Under the pieces are notes generated by a model. The model worked only from the letters and a program-made list of their open reading frames with translations. It made no database searches and was not told the origin of the DNA. Both the position numbers and the translations under genes were made by a program. Below are positions 7,935 through 16,665 of a DNA stretch of 64,000 nt, piece after piece; position 1 is the first letter of the stretch, and the number at the start of each line of letters is the position of its first letter. Source of the DNA: Microbulbifer pacificus (GTDB lineage: Bacteria; Pseudomonadota; Gammaproteobacteria; Pseudomonadales; Cellvibrionaceae); contig NZ_PREV01000027.1 of NCBI RefSeq assembly GCF_002959965.1, positions 806,001 through 870,000 of the forward strand, written 5' to 3'.

Positions 7935-9545
7935 TCAATCGGCGTCGATGAAATGCCGCTGGTTGGCGTAGTTTTCCGGCACCAGGATGGTGTCCATCGC
8001 TAATTCCCGCAATCCCGGATAGTCGAGCGAGTAGTGCAGGCCACGGCTCTCGCGGCGATCCAGTGCCGAGCGAATGATCAGTTCGGCCACTTTCGCCAGG
8101 TTGCGCAGTTCGATCAGGTCGCTGGTGATCTTGTAGTTGGCATAGAACTCCAGAATTTCCTGTTGCAGCAGTCGCACCCGGTGTTCCGCCCGTAGCAGGC
8201 GCTTGCGGGTGCGCACGATACCCACGTAGTCCCACATAAATCGGCGCAGTTCGTCCCAGTTGTGGGAGATCACCACGTCTTCATCGGAATCTGTCACGCG
8301 GGAGGCATCCCAGGCCAGTGCCGGGCGCGGCGGGGTGATTTTGTCCAGGGTACTGTCGATGTGTAAAGCCGCGGAGCGAGCGTAAACCACGCATTCCAGC
8401 AGCGAGTTGCTGGCCAGGCGATTGGCGCCGTGGAGACCGGTGAAGGTGGTTTCACCGATGGCGTAGAGTTGATCCAGATCGGTGCGCCCGTGTTGATCCA
8501 CCATGACACCGCCACAGGTGTAGTGGGCGGCGGGTACCACCGGTATGGCTTCTTTGGTGATGTCGATGCCGTACTGCAGGCAGTTCTTGTAGACCGTGGG
8601 GAAGTGTTCGCGAACGAATTTCTCATCCTTGTGGGAAATGTCCAGATACACGCAATCGGCACCCAGGCGCTTCATCTCGTGGTCGATGGCACGGGCGACG
8701 ATATCCCGCGGTGCCAGTTCGCCGCGCTTGTCGAAACGCTGCATGAAACGTTCGCCATTGGGCAGCTTGAGCTGCGCGCCTTCACCCCGCAGTGCTTCGG
8801 TAATCAGCATCGACTTGGCTTTGGGGTGGTAGAGGCAGGTGGGATGGAACTGGTTGAATTCCATGTTCGCCACCCGGCAGCCGGCGCGCCAGGCCATGGC
8901 GATGCCGTCGCCGCTGGCCCCGTCCGGGTTGCTGGTATAGAGGTAGGCTTTGGCGGCGCCGCCGGTGGCAAGGACTACCGCGCGCCCCTGAAATACCTCA
9001 ACCTCTTCGGTATCCTTGTTGTAGACGTAACAGCCGGCGCAACGGAAGCGACCGGTAACGGGGTCGGGCTGGCGGATCAGATCAAGGGCGATATGGTGCT
9101 CGAAGCAGTCGATGTTTGGGGTATTGCGCGCGCGTTCGATCAGGGTGCTATGCACCGCGCGACCGGTGGCATCGGCGCTGTGGATGATGCGGCGGTGACT
9201 GTGGCCGCCCTCTTTGGTGAGGTGATAATCGCCAGCGCCTTCGCGGGTGAAGTCGACCCCCTGATTGATCAACCACTGGATGGCGTCGCGGCTGTTCTCT
9301 ACCGTAAATCGTACGGCTTCCGGGTGGCAGAGTCCCGCCCCCGCATCTAATGTATCGGCTATGTGTGCGTCTACTGAGTCGGTCTCATCCAGCACGCCGG
9401 CGATGCCACCCTGGGCAAACCAGGTGGAGCCGTCCTGCAGGCGCTGCTTGGACAGCAGTGCCACACGGTGGCGGGTGGCCAGATGCAGGGCCAGGGTGAG
9501 ACCTGCGGCGCCACTGCCGATAACGAGAACATTGTAGTTGTTCAA
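7935..9545 (-). CDS. nadB: L-aspartate oxidase
   Basis: Oxidises L-aspartate to iminoaspartate, the first step of NAD synthesis. 536 residues, full length. The FAD-binding [16 protein letters not shown] is at about 7-22, followed by the flavoprotein landmarks [12 protein letters not shown] and [19 protein letters not shown], and [15 protein letters not shown] with the conserved catalytic region in the second half. The start is a TTG at 9545. It is divergent from rpoE, the same neighbour it has in Pseudomonas. Confidence 0.97.
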   Translation of the reverse strand: MNNYNVLVIGSGAAGLTLALHLATRHRVALLSKQRLQDGSTWFAQGGIAGVLDETDSVDAHIADTLDAGAGLCHPEAVRFTVENSRDAIQWLINQGVDFTREGAGDYHLTKEGGHSHRRIIHSADATGRAVHSTLIERARNTPNIDCFEHHIALDLIRQPDPVTGRFRCAGCYVYNKDTEEVEVFQGRAVVLATGGAAKAYLYTSNPDGASGDGIAMAWRAGCRVANMEFNQFHPTCLYHPKAKSMLITEALRGEGAQLKLPNGERFMQRFDKRGELAPRDIVARAIDHEMKRLGADCVYLDISHKDEKFVREHFPTVYKNCLQYGIDITKEAIPVVPAAHYTCGGVMVDQHGRTDLDQLYAIGETTFTGLHGANRLASNSLLECVVYARSAALHIDSTLDKITPPRPALAWDASRVTDSDEDVVISHNWDELRRFMWDYVGIVRTRKRLLRAEHRVRLLQQEILEFYANYKITSDLIELRNLAKVAELIIRSALDRRESRGLHYSLDYPGLRELAMDTILVPENYANQRHFIDAD

Positions 9546-9632
9546 GGGGCTCTGAACCTCTTTGCTGGTAGAGTTTTATTCGAGTCGGAGGGCGCGTAGT
9601 ATACGCCATCTTCAAAAATTACCGATTTGTCA

Positions 9633-9661
9633 GGAACTTATGACCGAAACGGGTTGTCTTC
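9633..9661 (+). promoter_or_regulatory. Candidate sigma-E promoter upstream of rpoE
   Basis: GGAACTT at 9633-9639 is a perfect sigma-E -35 element. TCTTC follows after a 17-base spacer (consensus -10 is TCTGA or close). It is about 65 bases before the rpoE start. rpoE genes of this family are normally autoregulated, so the site fits. Confidence 0.6.
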
Positions 9662-9725
9662 GACACAACAGAATAATCCTGTGCCCCGGGCGATTGCGCG
9701 CCGGGACCGCGGTTGGGAGTAGGGG

Positions 9726-10340
9726 ATGACAGGTCATCAGGCGTCGCCGAGTGATCAACAGCTGGTAGAGCGGGTTCAGAAGGGCGACAAGCGCGCTTTT
9801 GATCTGCTGGTGCTCAAATATCAGCACAAAATCGCTGCGGTGGTCAGCCGTTATATCAACGACCACGCCGAAGTGAATGATGTGGTACAGGAAGCCTTTA
9901 TCAAGGCTTACCGGGCGCTGGCGAATTTCCGTGGAGAGAGCGCCTTTTATACCTGGATGTACCGCATCGCCATCAATACCGCGAAAAATTACCTGGTGTC
10001 CCGCAGTCGCCGTCCGCCGTCCTACGATGTGGATCTCGAAGACGCCGAATTCTACTCCGGTGCCGAGATGTTGCGGGATAACGATACCCCGGAAAACCAG
10101 CTGTTCCGCGATCAGCTTGAGGCCACCGTGCACCGCGCCATCCGCGAGTTGCCGGAAGACCTGCGCTCTGCGGTTACCCTGCGGGAGCTGGAGGGGCTGA
10201 GTTACGAGGAGATCGCCGAGGTCATGGGTTGCCCGGTGGGCACCGTGCGCTCGCGGATCTTTCGTGCCCGCGAGTCCATCGACCGGGCGGTTCAGGCGGC
10301 AATGGCCGGGGAGCCGGAACCGGTGGGGGGACGCGGGTAA
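9726..10340 (+). CDS. rpoE: RNA polymerase sigma-E factor (AlgU/RpoE)
   Basis: An ECF sigma factor that directs the envelope-stress response. 204 residues. Region 2 includes DLLVLKYQHKIAAVVSRYI and the -10 contacting VNDVVQEAFIKAYRALANFRGESAFYTWMYRIAINTAKNYLV (about 53-94); region 4 is ELPEDLRSAVTLRELEGLSYEEIAEVMGCPVGTVRSRIFRARESI (about 141-185). The C-terminal 20 residues are extra and low in complexity. It is followed by its anti-sigma factor gene after a 254-base gap that is unusually long for this operon. Confidence 0.97.
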   Translation: MTGHQASPSDQQLVERVQKGDKRAFDLLVLKYQHKIAAVVSRYINDHAEVNDVVQEAFIKAYRALANFRGESAFYTWMYRIAINTAKNYLVSRSRRPPSYDVDLEDAEFYSGAEMLRDNDTPENQLFRDQLEATVHRAIRELPEDLRSAVTLRELEGLSYEEIAEVMGCPVGTVRSRIFRARESIDRAVQAAMAGEPEPVGGRG

Positions 10341-10490
10341 TTTCGCCGGTGTGCACTTTATTTGCTCATCGTTTGGTCATATTTGTTCTGTCTGGGAGTC
10401 GAGTGGGAGTTTGTCGGTCTAACCAGTAGCGGTGACCGGAACGACAGGTAATTTTTTTGCGTAATTCACACAAAATTTGCCTGCCGGGTA

Positions 10491-10517
10491 AAACTTTTCC
10501 GTTAGAAGCCTGTCTCA
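10491..10517 (+). promoter_or_regulatory. Candidate second sigma-E-type promoter before rseA
   Basis: AAACTT at 10491-10496 and TCTCA at 10513-10517 lie 16 bases apart, one base away from consensus in each box. The stretch 10341-10594 has no gene, so rseA-rseB-rseC may have their own promoter besides read-through from rpoE. Confidence 0.4.
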
Positions 10518-10594
10518 TTTACCAACAGACAGGGTGCGGTAACGGCGCCCGGTGACAGCACCTATAGAATTGCACTGAAAGAGGGTTGACCCGT

Positions 10595-11290
10595 ATGTCT
10601 CACGGGAATCATCAGCAGCGTTTGGATGAATCGCTATCGGCATTGATGGATGGCGAGGCCAGTGAACTGGAAGTCCAGCGCCTGCTCAAAGAAAGTGATG
10701 CCTCCGGCGGCGATCTCGGTCAGCGCTGGTCGCGCTACCAGCTGGCCGCCAGTGTGATGCGTGGCGAAAAGGTCGCGCCGGTGAACCTGGGATTGGCGGC
10801 AAGCATTTCAGCGGCCATTGCCGACGAACTACCGCTGACCGCGTCTGCGGAGCCGCAGGCGGCGAATGACGCCAGCGCGATCCACAGTCGCTGGTGGCGC
10901 CCGCTGTCGCGCGGCGCGGTGGCGGCTACTGTGGCATTTGCGGCGGTGCTCGGCGTACAGCAGATGCAGGCGCCGCAGATGGGTGGCGATGAGCTGGTTG
11001 CCGAGATAGAACGCCCCGCGCAGCAGCCGGTGCAGTCCGTACCACAGCCCAGCGGGTTCCTGGTGCCGACACTGAATACCCGTTCCGTGAGTACCAATCC
11101 CCAGTTGGTTCCCGAGCAGCGAATTGGTGGTATGGGTGTTTCACCTCAGGTGCAGGTGGTGCCGTCCCCCGAGTTGATGCGTCACCTCAACCGGGTGATG
11201 ATGGAGCACTCTGAGCAGGCGGCCCGTGTGGGCAGTCAGGGAATGGTCCCCTTTGCTCGCGCTACCTATGGAGAGCGCCCGCCGGAATGA
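10595..11290 (+). CDS. rseA: Anti-sigma-E factor RseA/MucA
   Basis: 231 residues from the ATG at 10595, chosen over a TTG nine bases earlier because the GAGGG site fits only the ATG. The cytoplasmic sigma-binding domain is at about 8-80 (DESLSALMDGEASELEVQRLL, then RWSRYQLAASVMRGE, the classic RseA_N pattern). A membrane helix follows at about 107-122 (GAVAATVAFAAVLGV) and the rest is periplasmic, ending HSEQAARVGSQGMVPFARA. In the family, stress-triggered cleavage by DegS/AlgW and RseP releases sigma-E. Confidence 0.95.
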   Translation: MSHGNHQQRLDESLSALMDGEASELEVQRLLKESDASGGDLGQRWSRYQLAASVMRGEKVAPVNLGLAASISAAIADELPLTASAEPQAANDASAIHSRWWRPLSRGAVAATVAFAAVLGVQQMQAPQMGGDELVAEIERPAQQPVQSVPQPSGFLVPTLNTRSVSTNPQLVPEQRIGGMGVSPQVQVVPSPELMRHLNRVMMEHSEQAARVGSQGMVPFARATYGERPPE

Positions 11291-11368
11291 CGGTGATGTG
11301 ATGGGTGGTAATGGAGCGTGTCCTGCCATTCGGTTGTATTGCCAGCATATGTCGACTTTGAATAAAGA

Positions 11369-12433
11369 ATGATCATGGCAAAAGATTTTTCCCTCCTCAC
11401 TCTGAAAGCCAACAGTTCCCTGTTGGCTTTTTTGCTGTTTGCCAGTCCTCTGCTGCCTGTGGCTGTTGCCCAGGAGGCGGATACTCCACAGGCTGAGGCG
11501 CCGGAGGCAGTCCCGGGAACTGGGTCCGCTCCGCAAAATCCGGGGGGGGCGGCTCCCGCAGAATCCCGGGTCGCCCCACCGACTGGCGATGCAGAAATTC
11601 AGGCCTTGCTGGGCAAGCTGGCCAATGCGGTGGCAAACCTCGAGTACCGCGGCCTTGTGACCTTCGAGCACATGGGGGTGATGGAGACCCTGGAGGTGGT
11701 GCACGGCATTCGCAATGGAGAGCCGGTGGAGCGTATCCGCTTTCTGACCGGGGCTCCCCGGGAGATGGTGAGCCGCGGACACGACGCCCAGTGCCGCCGC
11801 GATGGCAGCCCGCTGTCCCGCGCGGGCTTGTGGAGCAATATGGGTTTGCAGAATGTGCAGAACAATTACCAGTTTCTACAGCGCGGTGAAGAGCGTATTG
11901 CCGATCGCGAGGCCGTGGTACTGGAGGCGCGCCCGCGGGACGCGCACCGTTTCGGCCTGGTGGTCAGTGTCGACCGTGAAACCGGCCTGCCGCTGAAGTC
12001 ACTGCTGGTGGCGCCTGCCGGGCGTGTGCTGGAGCGTTTTCAGTTTGTGGAGCTGGATCTGACGGCTATTGATGACAGTGAACTGCAGCCGCACTCCGCG
12101 TCCGCGCGAGAAAGCGAGGGCACAGGCCACTGCGGCAGTTTGGTGAGCCGCTGGCAGATGGGGTGGGTGCCGAGCGGCTTCAAGGCGGTGGCGGCGCGCG
12201 AGCTGGCGGATGGGGAAATGCAGGTGTTCAGTGATGGTCTGAGTGCATTTACGGTGTTCGTACAGAAGCTCGGTCCCAGTATGAATTACCGGGGACGTGC
12301 GGTACGTGGTGCCACAGTGGCTTACATGGATCATATCGAAGTCAATGATGAGCATTACACGGTGACAGTGGTCGGGGAGATCCCCGACAATACCGCGCAA
12401 CTGGTGGCCAAGGCGGTAAAGACTCCACGGTGA
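11369..12433 (+). CDS. rseB: Sigma-E regulatory protein RseB/MucB
   Basis: A periplasmic protein that binds the anti-sigma factor and senses lipids or lipopolysaccharide. 354 residues with a signal peptide at 1-32 (SLLAFLLFASPLLPVAVA). A Pro/Ala-rich linker to about residue 70 precedes the N-terminal lipid-binding domain (LANAVANLEYRGLVTFEHMG and LEVVHGIRNGEPVERI), and the second domain has VSRWQMGWVPSGFKAV and FSDGLSAFTVFVQKL. 78 bases separate it from rseA. The linker is longer than in the E. coli protein. Confidence 0.95.
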   Translation: MIMAKDFSLLTLKANSSLLAFLLFASPLLPVAVAQEADTPQAEAPEAVPGTGSAPQNPGGAAPAESRVAPPTGDAEIQALLGKLANAVANLEYRGLVTFEHMGVMETLEVVHGIRNGEPVERIRFLTGAPREMVSRGHDAQCRRDGSPLSRAGLWSNMGLQNVQNNYQFLQRGEERIADREAVVLEARPRDAHRFGLVVSVDRETGLPLKSLLVAPAGRVLERFQFVELDLTAIDDSELQPHSASARESEGTGHCGSLVSRWQMGWVPSGFKAVAARELADGEMQVFSDGLSAFTVFVQKLGPSMNYRGRAVRGATVAYMDHIEVNDEHYTVTVVGEIPDNTAQLVAKAVKTPR

Positions 12434-12487
12434 GTGTGGCTAAGTTGCAGTGATACCAGATTTTCGGATAGCGACAGTATTCAGGCG

Positions 12488-12964
12488 ATGATTGAAGAGC
12501 GCGGCAGGGTAGTGGCCCTGGATGATACCGGTATCTGGGTGGAGACCGTGCAGCGCAGCAGCTGTCACGGCTGCGCCGCCAAGTCCGGCTGTGGTACTGG
12601 CTTGCTGGGTGATTTCTGGAGCCGCGCCTCCCAGGTGCGCGTTGCCGTATCGCCGCAGGCGCATGCCAGCGTCCAGCTGCACGACACGGTGGTGATCGGT
12701 ATCGCAGAGAATACCCTTGCCAGCAGCGCCCTGATCGTTTACCTGCTGCCTCTGGCCGCTCTGGTGCTGGGTGCGCTCGCCGGACAGTCGCTTGGCACTG
12801 AAATCATGGCCATTCTGGGGGCCGCTGCCGGTCTGATATTCGGGGCGTTGGCCATTCGCCTATACAGCCATCTCAATCGCGCAAACCCTGCACTGGTCCC
12901 GGTATTCTTGCGTCTGGAACGAGAAGGTTCCTGTTCCACCATTCCAGTGACGGAAACCCGCTGA
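12488..12964 (+). CDS. rseC: SoxR-reducing system protein RseC
   Basis: 158 residues from the ATG at 12488, the usual RseC length; an earlier in-frame start overlapping rseB is possible but unsupported. The N-terminal cytoplasmic part carries Cys26, Cys29 and Cys35 in SCHGCAAKSGC, then two membrane helices at about 81-96 and 98-116 (ASSALIVYLLPLAALVLGAL, then MAILGAAAGLIFGALAI). RseC keeps SoxR reduced in E. coli and modulates sigma-E. Last gene of the rseABC set. Confidence 0.93.
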   Translation: MIEERGRVVALDDTGIWVETVQRSSCHGCAAKSGCGTGLLGDFWSRASQVRVAVSPQAHASVQLHDTVVIGIAENTLASSALIVYLLPLAALVLGALAGQSLGTEIMAILGAAAGLIFGALAIRLYSHLNRANPALVPVFLRLEREGSCSTIPVTETR

Positions 12965-13075
12965 GCGGGTGGTTACCCTTCTTCCCCCTTTGTTTTCGAA
13001 TATCTTTCTACACTGAGAGCATGTTGCATTCCCGTTCGTCTGAGCGGGGGCGCTATTCAATTGTGGAGAGCTCGA

Positions 13076-14083
13076 ATGACGGAAACGGATGCCAGTTGCG
13101 ATGGGTGTGGCAGCTTCGAAGCGCGTTGTTATGCCGAGAGCTGGCCTCTGCGGACGGCGTTTGTGATATCCCGCGGGTCGCGTACCGAGGCCCAGGTGGT
13201 AGTGGTGGAGGTTTCAGCAGGGGGGGTAACCGGCGTTGGCGAGTGCACGCCATATCCTCGCTATGGCGAAAGTGTCGAATCGGTACTCGCAGAGATCTCG
13301 TCGGTGTTGCCGTCCCTCCGCTCGGGGCTTACGCGAGCGCAATTGCAGCAGGCACTGCCGGCCGGTGCCGCGCGCAACGCCGTTGACTGCGCGCTGGCCG
13401 ATTGGGAGCAGCAACGGGCGGGCAATGTCGACTCCGGGCATGCATGGTTGCCTACGGTACAGACCCTGGTGATTGCTGCTCCCGATGCCATGGCTGAAGC
13501 GGCGCGCGTTGCTGCTGGTCGCGGTGTGACGGTGCTGAAGCTAAAGCTTGACCGCCATCAGGTATTGGAGCGGGTAGCGGCGGTGCGCAGCGCCGCTCCC
13601 GAATGCCAACTGGTGATTGATGCCAACGAGGCCTGGGGTGCTGAGGGATTGCCCGATCTGTGCGATGCCCTTGCGCGGCAGGGGGTGGCGATGCTGGAGC
13701 AGCCGTTACCCGCTGGAGATGATGAACTACTGGCGACCTTTCCCCATCCACTGCCCATATGTGCCGATGAGAGTTGCCACACCCGTGCGGACCTGCCGCG
13801 TCTTGTTGGGCGATACGACATGCTGAATATCAAGTTGGACAAGACCGGTGGTCTTCGGGAGGCGCTGGCACTGGCGGAAGAGGGAAAAGCCCGGGGATTT
13901 GAGCTCATGCTGGGATGTATGCTGTGCACATCCCGCGCGATTCGGGCGGCCTGGCCGCTGGGGCCGTCTGCGCGCTTTGTGGATCTCGATGGGCCCACCT
14001 GGCTGGCGAAAGATGTGGACCCGCTTCGGTTTGAGGGGGGGCGGGTCTACTGGACAGACAAGCGTGGTGGAGAGGGAGGATGA
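13076..14083 (+). CDS. ycjG: Dipeptide epimerase (L-Ala-D/L-Glu epimerase type)
   Basis: An enolase-superfamily enzyme of 335 residues. ATG 13076 follows GGAGAG. The active-site pattern of the muconate-lactonising subgroup is complete: KLKLD with the acid-base lysine, VIDANEAW with the first metal Asp, EQPLP with the Glu, CADES with the third ligand and NIKLDKTGG with the second lysine. In E. coli YcjG converts L-Ala-D-Glu from murein recycling to L-Ala-L-Glu. It is 111 bases after rseC and its stop touches the stop of the converging mpaA, the same partner as in E. coli. Exact dipeptide preference is inferred. Confidence 0.9.
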   Translation: MTETDASCDGCGSFEARCYAESWPLRTAFVISRGSRTEAQVVVVEVSAGGVTGVGECTPYPRYGESVESVLAEISSVLPSLRSGLTRAQLQQALPAGAARNAVDCALADWEQQRAGNVDSGHAWLPTVQTLVIAAPDAMAEAARVAAGRGVTVLKLKLDRHQVLERVAAVRSAAPECQLVIDANEAWGAEGLPDLCDALARQGVAMLEQPLPAGDDELLATFPHPLPICADESCHTRADLPRLVGRYDMLNIKLDKTGGLREALALAEEGKARGFELMLGCMLCTSRAIRAAWPLGPSARFVDLDGPTWLAKDVDPLRFEGGRVYWTDKRGGEGG

Positions 14084-14854
14084 TCAGGGCGTGTAGCACA
14101 GCAGTTCGATCATCGCAGTCAGATAGCGTTCGCTCGCCGCGTCGGCGGAAATGGGTGGATACTCCAGAGTGATACACGCGTATTTCTGCTCTTCGCACCA
14201 GGTACCGAAGGAGCCTGGTGTCTTGTAGCCGAGATCAGTGACCAATGGCAGTTCCATACGCTCCGCCAGCCAGTGTCCCAGAGGGCTCTGCAGTGGATCA
14301 TCCACGCAGGCGAGTGGATCGTGAATGGACACCAGCCACGCGGGTTTGAGCGTCTTTATCAGACGGCACAGTGCCCGGGTTTCCGGCTCTGAACTGGGCT
14401 CGTCGCCTGTGAACAGGGAGACATCGCGCTCATCGGCAGCGCTGTTCCAGCGGTACACGGTGCCATCGGCCTTCCAGTTGACCGTGGCGAAATTGCGGTT
14501 CAGGTCCACCCCGTTGGCATTGGCGCGGGTTCCCAGCTGGCAGCCGTCGGGATTGGCCGCCAGAATGACGTGATGACGCAGTTGCCCCGGCCCCAGCGAG
14601 CGCAGTGCACAGGAGAGTGTGACCACGGCGGCCACCTCGTCTCCGTGCGTACCGGCAAGTACCATGCCCGTGTGTTCATCTTGCACCTCTGCCGGGAAGT
14701 AGAGCAGCGGTGCCCCCAGTACAGACTGACCATACTGCAGCCTCTGGTGCTGAAACAGGCCTCTTTCGGTACGGGGGCGCAGGGACGGCCTGTGGCTTGG
14801 CGGTGATGGGGCTAGTTGCTGGCGCTGTGGATTCGTCATCTGCGGTGATGCCAT
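14084..14854 (-). CDS. mpaA: Murein peptide amidase A (MpaA-type M14 carboxypeptidase)
   Basis: 256 residues, starting at an ATG with AAGGA at good spacing. A zinc carboxypeptidase of the M14/AstE class: AGTHGDEVAAVV (His and Glu ligands) at about 68-79, NPDGCQLGTRANANGVDLNRNF (substrate-binding Asn-Arg) and HDPLACVD with the third ligand His. MpaA cleaves meso-diaminopimelate from L-Ala-gamma-D-Glu-meso-Dap in the cytosol. Together with the epimerase next to it, it degrades recycled murein tripeptide. It is divergent from mucD. Confidence 0.88.
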   Translation of the reverse strand: MASPQMTNPQRQQLAPSPPSHRPSLRPRTERGLFQHQRLQYGQSVLGAPLLYFPAEVQDEHTGMVLAGTHGDEVAAVVTLSCALRSLGPGQLRHHVILAANPDGCQLGTRANANGVDLNRNFATVNWKADGTVYRWNSAADERDVSLFTGDEPSSEPETRALCRLIKTLKPAWLVSIHDPLACVDDPLQSPLGHWLAERMELPLVTDLGYKTPGSFGTWCEEQKYACITLEYPPISADAASERYLTAMIELLCYTP

Positions 14855-14888
14855 TAAGTCCTTAACACTGTTTTACACTGGATTGTGA

Positions 14889-14915
14889 GAACTTTTCCGC
14901 GATTTTTCCGACTAA
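14889..14915 (+). promoter_or_regulatory. Candidate sigma-E-type promoter of mucD
   Basis: GAACTT at 14889-14894 is followed after 16 bases by ACTAA at 14911-14915 (consensus TCTGA). It lies about 160 bases before mucD in the 220-base mpaA-mucD gap. Good -35, weak -10. Confidence 0.4.
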
Positions 14916-15074
14916 CGGACTGTTGCAAGTGGGCTGGAGATTACTCGGCTCTCTTCGTGGCGCCGATTGCTTAATGAATTGAGTGATGGTAACGCTGATT
15001 GATAACCATCCCGGGGGCAATTCGGAACACACTTTTTTTCATATTAGTAAAAGGGCTTATCACGGGTGGCAAAT

Positions 15075-16478
15075 ATGGTTGCACGCTGTACGCAGTTTTT
15101 GCTCGCTTTCTGTCTCCTTGTTTCCGCGGCGGCCAACGCTCGCGGATTTCCGGAGCTGACCGATCTCATTGAACAGAATTCTCCCGCTGTGGTGAAAATC
15201 AATACAATGGAAAATGCTCGCGTGACGCGGAATTCCGTTCCTCCGCAGTACCAGCAGGAAATTCCGGATATTTTTCGTCACCTGCTGGAGCCCCGCGAGC
15301 GCCAACAGCGCCCGGTGGCCAGTATGGGTTCCGGCTTCATCATTTCCAGTGATGGCTATGTCGTCACGAATAACCATGTGGTCGACGGTGCCGACGAAGT
15401 CAGGGTCACCCTGACCGACCGCCGCGAATACGACGCCAAAGTGATTGGTACCGATCCCCGCTCGGATCTGGCGCTGATCAAGGTGGACGCGAACGACCTG
15501 CCCACGGTGCGCTGGGGTGACTCCGAAAAAATGAAAGTGGGCGAATGGGTGGTGGCCATTGGCTCCCCGTTCGGCCTGGATTACTCAGCCAGCGCCGGTA
15601 TCGTAAGCGCCATGGGCCGCAGTATTCCCAATGAAAGCCGCGAGAACTATGTACCGTTTATCCAGACGGATGTGGCCATCAACCCAGGTAACTCTGGCGG
15701 CCCCCTGTTCAACCTGAACGGTGAAGTGGTGGGTATCAATTCCCAGATTTACACCCGCAGCGGCGGTTCCATAGGCCTTTCCTTTGCTATCCCCTCGAGC
15801 CTTGCCCAGGACGTGGTCGCCCAGTTGAGAGAAAAAGGGCGCGTGGATCGCGGCTGGCTTGGCGTGGGTATCCAGGATGTGGATCGCAAACTGGCAATTG
15901 CCATGGGGCTCAACAAGCCGGCCGGTGCCCTGGTGGGGCAGCTGGAGGCGGGTTCTCCTGCGGCTCAGGCAGGTATTCAGGTGGGTGACATCATCATGCA
16001 CTTCGATGGGCAGAAAATCCTGATGCCCGGTGATCTGCCGCATGTGGTCGGTCAGACTCGCCCGGGTGCCGAAGTGCCGGTAGTTCTCATGCGGGAAGGC
16101 AAAGAGCGCAGGCTCAAGGTGCGCGTGGGTGCACTTCCGGGAGATGACGATGGTCAGCAGCAAGCCAGCAATGCGCCCGCGACCACCGATATTGGCGGGC
16201 GTCTGGGGCTGGCAGTGGATGAAATCCCCGACGGGCTCAAACAGCGCCTTGGTGTGGAAACCGGCGTGCTGGTGAAACAGGTAGTACCCGGCAAGGCTGG
16301 AGCCAATGCCGGCCTGCGCAGCGGCGATATCATTGCCCAGCTCGGTTTCGATCAGGTCGAGTCGCTGAGCGACTACGAGAAAATCGTGAAAAAGCTGCCG
16401 AAGGGCGAGCTGCTGCCAATTCGCTTTTTCCGCGGTGGTCAGCCCACCTTCCGTACCATCCAGATCGACGAGGATTGA
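15075..16478 (+). CDS. mucD: Periplasmic serine protease of the DegP/DegQ/MucD family
   Basis: 467 residues from the ATG at 15075, which has GGGTGG at good spacing; a GTG at 15066 is also possible. Signal peptide at 1-22. Trypsin-like domain with the triad His101 (NNHVV), Asp131 (RSDLALIK) and Ser207 (GNSGGPLF). PDZ1 at about 265-355 (RGWLGVGIQ to RPGAEVPVV) and PDZ2 at about 380-465. It degrades misfolded envelope proteins. In Pseudomonas mucD ends the algU-mucABC operon; here it is separated from rseC by the ycjG-mpaA pair and probably has its own promoter. Confidence 0.96.
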   Translation: MVARCTQFLLAFCLLVSAAANARGFPELTDLIEQNSPAVVKINTMENARVTRNSVPPQYQQEIPDIFRHLLEPRERQQRPVASMGSGFIISSDGYVVTNNHVVDGADEVRVTLTDRREYDAKVIGTDPRSDLALIKVDANDLPTVRWGDSEKMKVGEWVVAIGSPFGLDYSASAGIVSAMGRSIPNESRENYVPFIQTDVAINPGNSGGPLFNLNGEVVGINSQIYTRSGGSIGLSFAIPSSLAQDVVAQLREKGRVDRGWLGVGIQDVDRKLAIAMGLNKPAGALVGQLEAGSPAAQAGIQVGDIIMHFDGQKILMPGDLPHVVGQTRPGAEVPVVLMREGKERRLKVRVGALPGDDDGQQQASNAPATTDIGGRLGLAVDEIPDGLKQRLGVETGVLVKQVVPGKAGANAGLRSGDIIAQLGFDQVESLSDYEKIVKKLPKGELLPIRFFRGGQPTFRTIQIDED

Positions 16479-16665
16479 GTGTGAGTTGAACGCCGGAGGG
16501 CAGGCGGTGGCCACGCCGCCAAGCCCGCTGAAGGTATGGAGCCCCGCACTGACGGGGCGCCACGCTGACTGGATGCACTTTTCCTGCAACCTGTTAGACT
16601 TGCGCCCACAACGCGGCCCGGTCCGCTCATTAACTCGCTGATTTTTAAAAGGTTTTGTCCTCGCA

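Noticed and set aside
8430..9350. 306-codon plus-strand frame
   Set aside because: Antisense shadow of nadB with no ribosome site or recognisable domain.
16541..16558. GCCCCG/CGGGGC hairpin between mucD and lepA
   Set aside because: No T-run follows; cannot be called a terminator with confidence.
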